A DNA stretch of 10,855 bases from Burkholderiales bacterium (GTDB lineage Bacteria > Pseudomonadota > Gammaproteobacteria > Burkholderiales > Usitatibacteraceae), in assembly GCA_025350945.1 (NCBI GenBank), contig JANXWW010000282.1, positions 1 through 10,855 on the forward strand. The letters are read 5' to 3'. A model generated the notes under the pieces. It was given only the letters and a program-made list of their open reading frames with translations, was not told the DNA's origin and made no database searches. Positions within the stretch are counted from its first letter, which is position 1. Each line of letters opens with the position of its first letter. Shown in pieces: positions 5,925 through 10,855 of the stretch. A program made the position numbers and the translations under genes.

Positions 5925-7034
5925 ATGTTGACTATTAAAGCTAAGAACAGCACTTTGCTTGGGCCTTTGCAATTCGTCACCGGCATCGTTGAGCGTCGCC
6001 ATACGCTCCCTATTTTGTCGAACGTTCTGGTTGAAGTCGCTGAGCAATCCGTTCATTTCCTTGCCACAGATCTTGAAGTACAGATTAAAGCCACCGCAAA
6101 ACTGGACGCGCCACACAAAGCAGGAAGCCTCACCGTAGGGGCAAAAAAACTGCAAGATATCTTGCGCGCGTTACAACCTGATGCAGATACCGCGTTGGAA
6201 CTTAAAGAAAGTCGTCTAACCGTCAAAGCGGGCAAGAGTCGCTTCGCATTGCAAACATTGGCAGCAACAGACTTTCCGAAAATTGCGGAAGCAAAAGACG
6301 CAGCAACTGAAATTTCATTGCCGCAACGAGAATTCAAACATGTGTTAGGCCTGGTGCAATTCGCGATGGCGGTACAAGACATACGCTATTACCTCAACGG
6401 CGTACTGCTGTCCACAGACGGCAACATCATGCGCGTGGTCGCAACGGACGGGCATCGTTTATCGATGGCGCAGTACACTTTACCTGAACCTGTCGCAAAA
6501 ATTGATGCGATTTTGCCGCGCAAAACAGTGCTGGAATTAATAAAGCTGCTCGATGAAAGTGATGACCCGATCAATCTTGCATTGCATCAAAATCAGGTCA
6601 AGTTTACGTTTGCCGGTATTGAAATTGTCAGCAAAATAGTAGAAGGAAAATTTCCTGATTACACCAAGGTTATTCCCTCAGGCTACAGCAATCATGTATC
6701 ACTTAATCGTGCAGAGTTTTATGCGGCGTTGCAGCGCGCGTCCATCTTATCCAACGACAAAATACGTGGCGTTCGCTTGGTGTTTACCAAGGATTCGCTA
6801 TCCATCATCTGTAGCAACAACGAACAGGAAGAAGCAGAAGAAAGTTTGCCGCTTACCTATGACCGCGATGCGCTTGATATCGCGTTCAACATTGCCTACT
6901 TGCTGGATGTATTGAATCACCTTTCCACAGAAACCATTCTGTTGTCTTTGGGTGATGCCAATATGTCTTCAGCACTTATTACGCAGCCAGGCAGCGAAGA
7001 TTTTAAATATGTTGTCATGCCGATGAGAATTTAG
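5925..7034 (+). CDS. dnaN: DNA polymerase III subunit beta (sliding clamp)
   Basis: DnaN forms the ring-shaped homodimer that encircles DNA and tethers DNA polymerase III and repair proteins. The 369 residues match the usual 365-370 and contain the three repeated clamp domains (about 1-125, 126-250 and 251-369). Recognisable stretches are RRHTLPILSNVLVEV near 24-38, RYYLNG at 154-159, ATDGHRL at 173-179, GKFPDY at 241-246 and the C-terminal VMPMRI, which contributes to the partner-binding pocket. The ATG follows an AGG at 5915-5917 as a modest ribosome site. It lies downstream of dnaA in the same direction, and gyrB follows after 108 bases. No recF lies between them, and the gap is too short to hold a remnant. 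Confidence 0.98.
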   Translation: MLTIKAKNSTLLGPLQFVTGIVERRHTLPILSNVLVEVAEQSVHFLATDLEVQIKATAKLDAPHKAGSLTVGAKKLQDILRALQPDADTALELKESRLTVKAGKSRFALQTLAATDFPKIAEAKDAATEISLPQREFKHVLGLVQFAMAVQDIRYYLNGVLLSTDGNIMRVVATDGHRLSMAQYTLPEPVAKIDAILPRKTVLELIKLLDESDDPINLALHQNQVKFTFAGIEIVSKIVEGKFPDYTKVIPSGYSNHVSLNRAEFYAALQRASILSNDKIRGVRLVFTKDSLSIICSNNEQEEAEESLPLTYDRDALDIAFNIAYLLDVLNHLSTETILLSLGDANMSSALITQPGSEDFKYVVMPMRI

Positions 7035-7131
7035 ACGCAACAACCAAACGCAAGATCAAATTACGCAAAGTTTTCCAACTCAGTATCCAAGCAAAAGAGT
7101 TAAAGAAAACATCGAAATCACTAGCATGAAG

Positions 7132-7137
7132 TAAGGA
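7132..7137 (+). promoter_or_regulatory. Ribosome binding site of gyrB
   Basis: TAAGGA ends five bases before the ATG at 7143. It is the clearest Shine-Dalgarno sequence in the window and fixes the gyrB start; the only nearby upstream ATG (7126) runs straight into a stop. Confidence 0.75.
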
Positions 7138-7142
7138 AATAA

Positions 7143-9608
<2,466 letters not shown>

Positions 9609-9641
9609 TTTGTAACACCCATCCACCCCCTGTATCACTAC

Positions 9642-9672
9642 ATAAAACGCCCGCATCACGCGGGCGTTTTAT
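9642..9672 (+). terminator. Intrinsic terminator after gyrB, probably bidirectional
   Basis: A 13-base arm ATAAAACGCCCGC and its perfect complement flank a 5-base loop; the right arm ends in TTTTAT followed by ATTT. The left arm gives a matching U-run on the minus strand, so it could also end the convergent autotransporter transcript. The following bases 9673-9780 contain nothing else I can identify. Confidence 0.9.
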
Positions 9673-9780
9673 ATTTAAAAATGAAACACTAATAAATACG
9701 TGCATCTTCAGGCATTTTTGCTCTTACTAGCCCGTGGATACTAGAGTTTTATTGACGCTAAAACTATTCCGCAACGAATA

Positions 9781-10855
9781 TCAGAACGGAATTTTCACCC
9801 CCGCCGTAAAGCGCTCGTTTTTGAATCCGGTCTTGCCAAAAGTCTGCTCATAGCCAATAAAACTCGAGATCAAACTCCCGCCAGTGCCGGTGAGCCACTG
9901 TAAATTAAGCCCCCAGGTGCCGTAACTTTTATCGATAGCATCCACCGACAAGGGTGCCAACACCGGCGTGCCGTTAACCAGACGCGCGAATGCAGCATTC
10001 TGTTTTTGACTCTCGCTCAAAAACTCTACACGCCCACTCGGAACCCACACACCGTTTGAAGTGCTGATGGCATATTCAGCAACTGCACCCAGCCCAAATG
10101 TATTCGAGCGCACAGTCTGGCCGCTGATCGCGAGCGCATCCTGGCCACCACTTTCTTCGAACGGTTTTAGTTTTGCGCGGATCATTTCATAGCGAACAAA
10201 CGGAGTGAAGCGCGCACCATCTTTGCTTAAACCATAACCGGTTTCAACCTGAAAAGCTTGTTGTGTGGTGATGCCACGCCCAGTTAATGTTTCACCATAA
10301 ATGCTGGTACGGCTATTATCAATGCGGTTTTTGCCAACGTTGACAATGCTGTTCACATACCAGTTATCACTCGGCAACCATTGACCAAATACCGACGCGC
10401 TATAACCCTTGGTTTTTTGCGAGCCACCTGTCAGCGTGGTGTCGCCAAGCAGCGCACCAAATGCTGCACCTACCACCAGATTTTTTTGCGCACGATAATC
10501 CGCACCGACGGTCACACCTTTGGTGCGTAGCTTGTAAGTTGTTTCACCGCTTGCCGATTGACGTTTCGCCAGATCAATTTCGCCCAATGCGAACACCCCT
10601 AATTTGCTGGCGTTCTGCCCTGCACCACTTCCGCTTTTATCGTTGCCGCCGCTGCCACTACCGACTTCTTCAGCGCGCAATTGTTGAAGGCGATTGCGAA
10701 TATTGTTGAGCTGAACGCGTGGCGCATCCACGGCTTGCTGAACGGTCGCCTGCGTCATCGCAGTAGCAGGCTGAACAATGGATGTAACGGAATTGAGAAC
10801 CTGAATCTTTTTGCATTTGTCAACGGTTCCACTGGCGCTGCCCTCAATACACACC
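9781..10855 (-). CDS. Autotransporter-type outer membrane protein, C-terminal part (start beyond window)
   Basis: This is the C-terminal translocator of a type V (autotransporter) protein: a 12-stranded beta barrel in the outer membrane that helps display or release an N-terminal passenger. The open frame runs to the right edge; the GTG at 10854 is a valine codon within the gene rather than a convincing start, since the protein has no signal peptide here. Counting from that codon, residues 1-36 are a passenger remnant with two cysteines (2 and 14), 37-60 a likely helix that threads the barrel (VQQAVDAPRVQLNNIRNRLQQLRA), 64-80 a Gly/Ser linker, and 85-357 alternating beta strands such as GVTVGADY, VVGAAFGALLG and FVRYEM. 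It ends in a C-terminal phenylalanine (VKIPF), the usual signal for BAM-mediated assembly. The passenger is missing, so substrate and role are unknown. It converges on gyrB. Confidence 0.85.
   Translation of the reverse strand, partial: VCIEGSASGTVDKCKKIQVLNSVTSIVQPATAMTQATVQQAVDAPRVQLNNIRNRLQQLRAEEVGSGSGGNDKSGSGAGQNASKLGVFALGEIDLAKRQSASGETTYKLRTKGVTVGADYRAQKNLVVGAAFGALLGDTTLTGGSQKTKGYSASVFGQWLPSDNWYVNSIVNVGKNRIDNSRTSIYGETLTGRGITTQQAFQVETGYGLSKDGARFTPFVRYEMIRAKLKPFEESGGQDALAISGQTVRSNTFGLGAVAEYAISTSNGVWVPSGRVEFLSESQKQNAAFARLVNGTPVLAPLSVDAIDKSYGTWGLNLQWLTGTGGSLISSFIGYEQTFGKTGFKNERFTAGVKIPF

Noticed and set aside
10852..10854. GTG as the real start of the autotransporter gene
   Set aside because: No signal peptide or passenger follows, and the frame is open to the window edge, so the gene almost certainly begins outside.

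Overview
This window is the replication-origin neighbourhood of a bacterial chromosome, most likely from a betaproteobacterium. Three things point there: the layout mnmE-yidC-yidD-rnpA-rpmH // dnaA-dnaN-gyrB; the close proteobacterial character of every product (YidC starts MDTQRLI, DnaA domain IV carries [10 protein letters not shown], GyrB has the long Gram-negative insertion); and the lack of recF between dnaN and gyrB, which is common in Betaproteobacteria. The C-terminal autotransporter barrel at the right edge confirms a Gram-negative outer membrane. I cannot name the genus from sequence alone.

Left half (1-3932, minus strand): rpmH (ribosomal protein L34), rnpA (RNase P protein), yidD and yidC are tightly packed, and a strong promoter-like sequence sits upstream of rpmH. 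An intrinsic terminator follows yidC and separates the cluster from mnmE, the tRNA-modification GTPase, which runs off the left edge. MnmE has no stop codon in the window but is clear from translation. Its first codons contain a near-perfect parS site, the ParB binding sequence for chromosome segregation.

Centre (3933-4317 and 5692-5924): two non-coding stretches flank dnaA. The first holds a perfect DnaA box and divergent promoters; the second holds near-match DnaA boxes next to a very AT-rich stretch that could be the unwinding element. Together they are the oriC candidate.

Right half (4318-9608, plus strand): dnaA (initiator), dnaN (sliding clamp) and gyrB (gyrase B subunit), followed by a strong bidirectional-looking hairpin terminator. 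Convergent to these, on the minus strand, lies the C-terminal part of an autotransporter whose start is outside the window.

The genes make up a conserved housekeeping block: initiation (DnaA), processivity (DnaN), supercoil control (GyrB), translation and RNA processing (L34, RnpA), membrane protein insertion (YidD, YidC), tRNA modification (MnmE) and segregation (parS). I found no mobile element, CRISPR array, tRNA or rRNA, and no convincing unknown system. The points most worth a second look are the parS site inside mnmE, the two-sided origin architecture, an inserted segment in RnpA, and the autotransporter next to gyrB.
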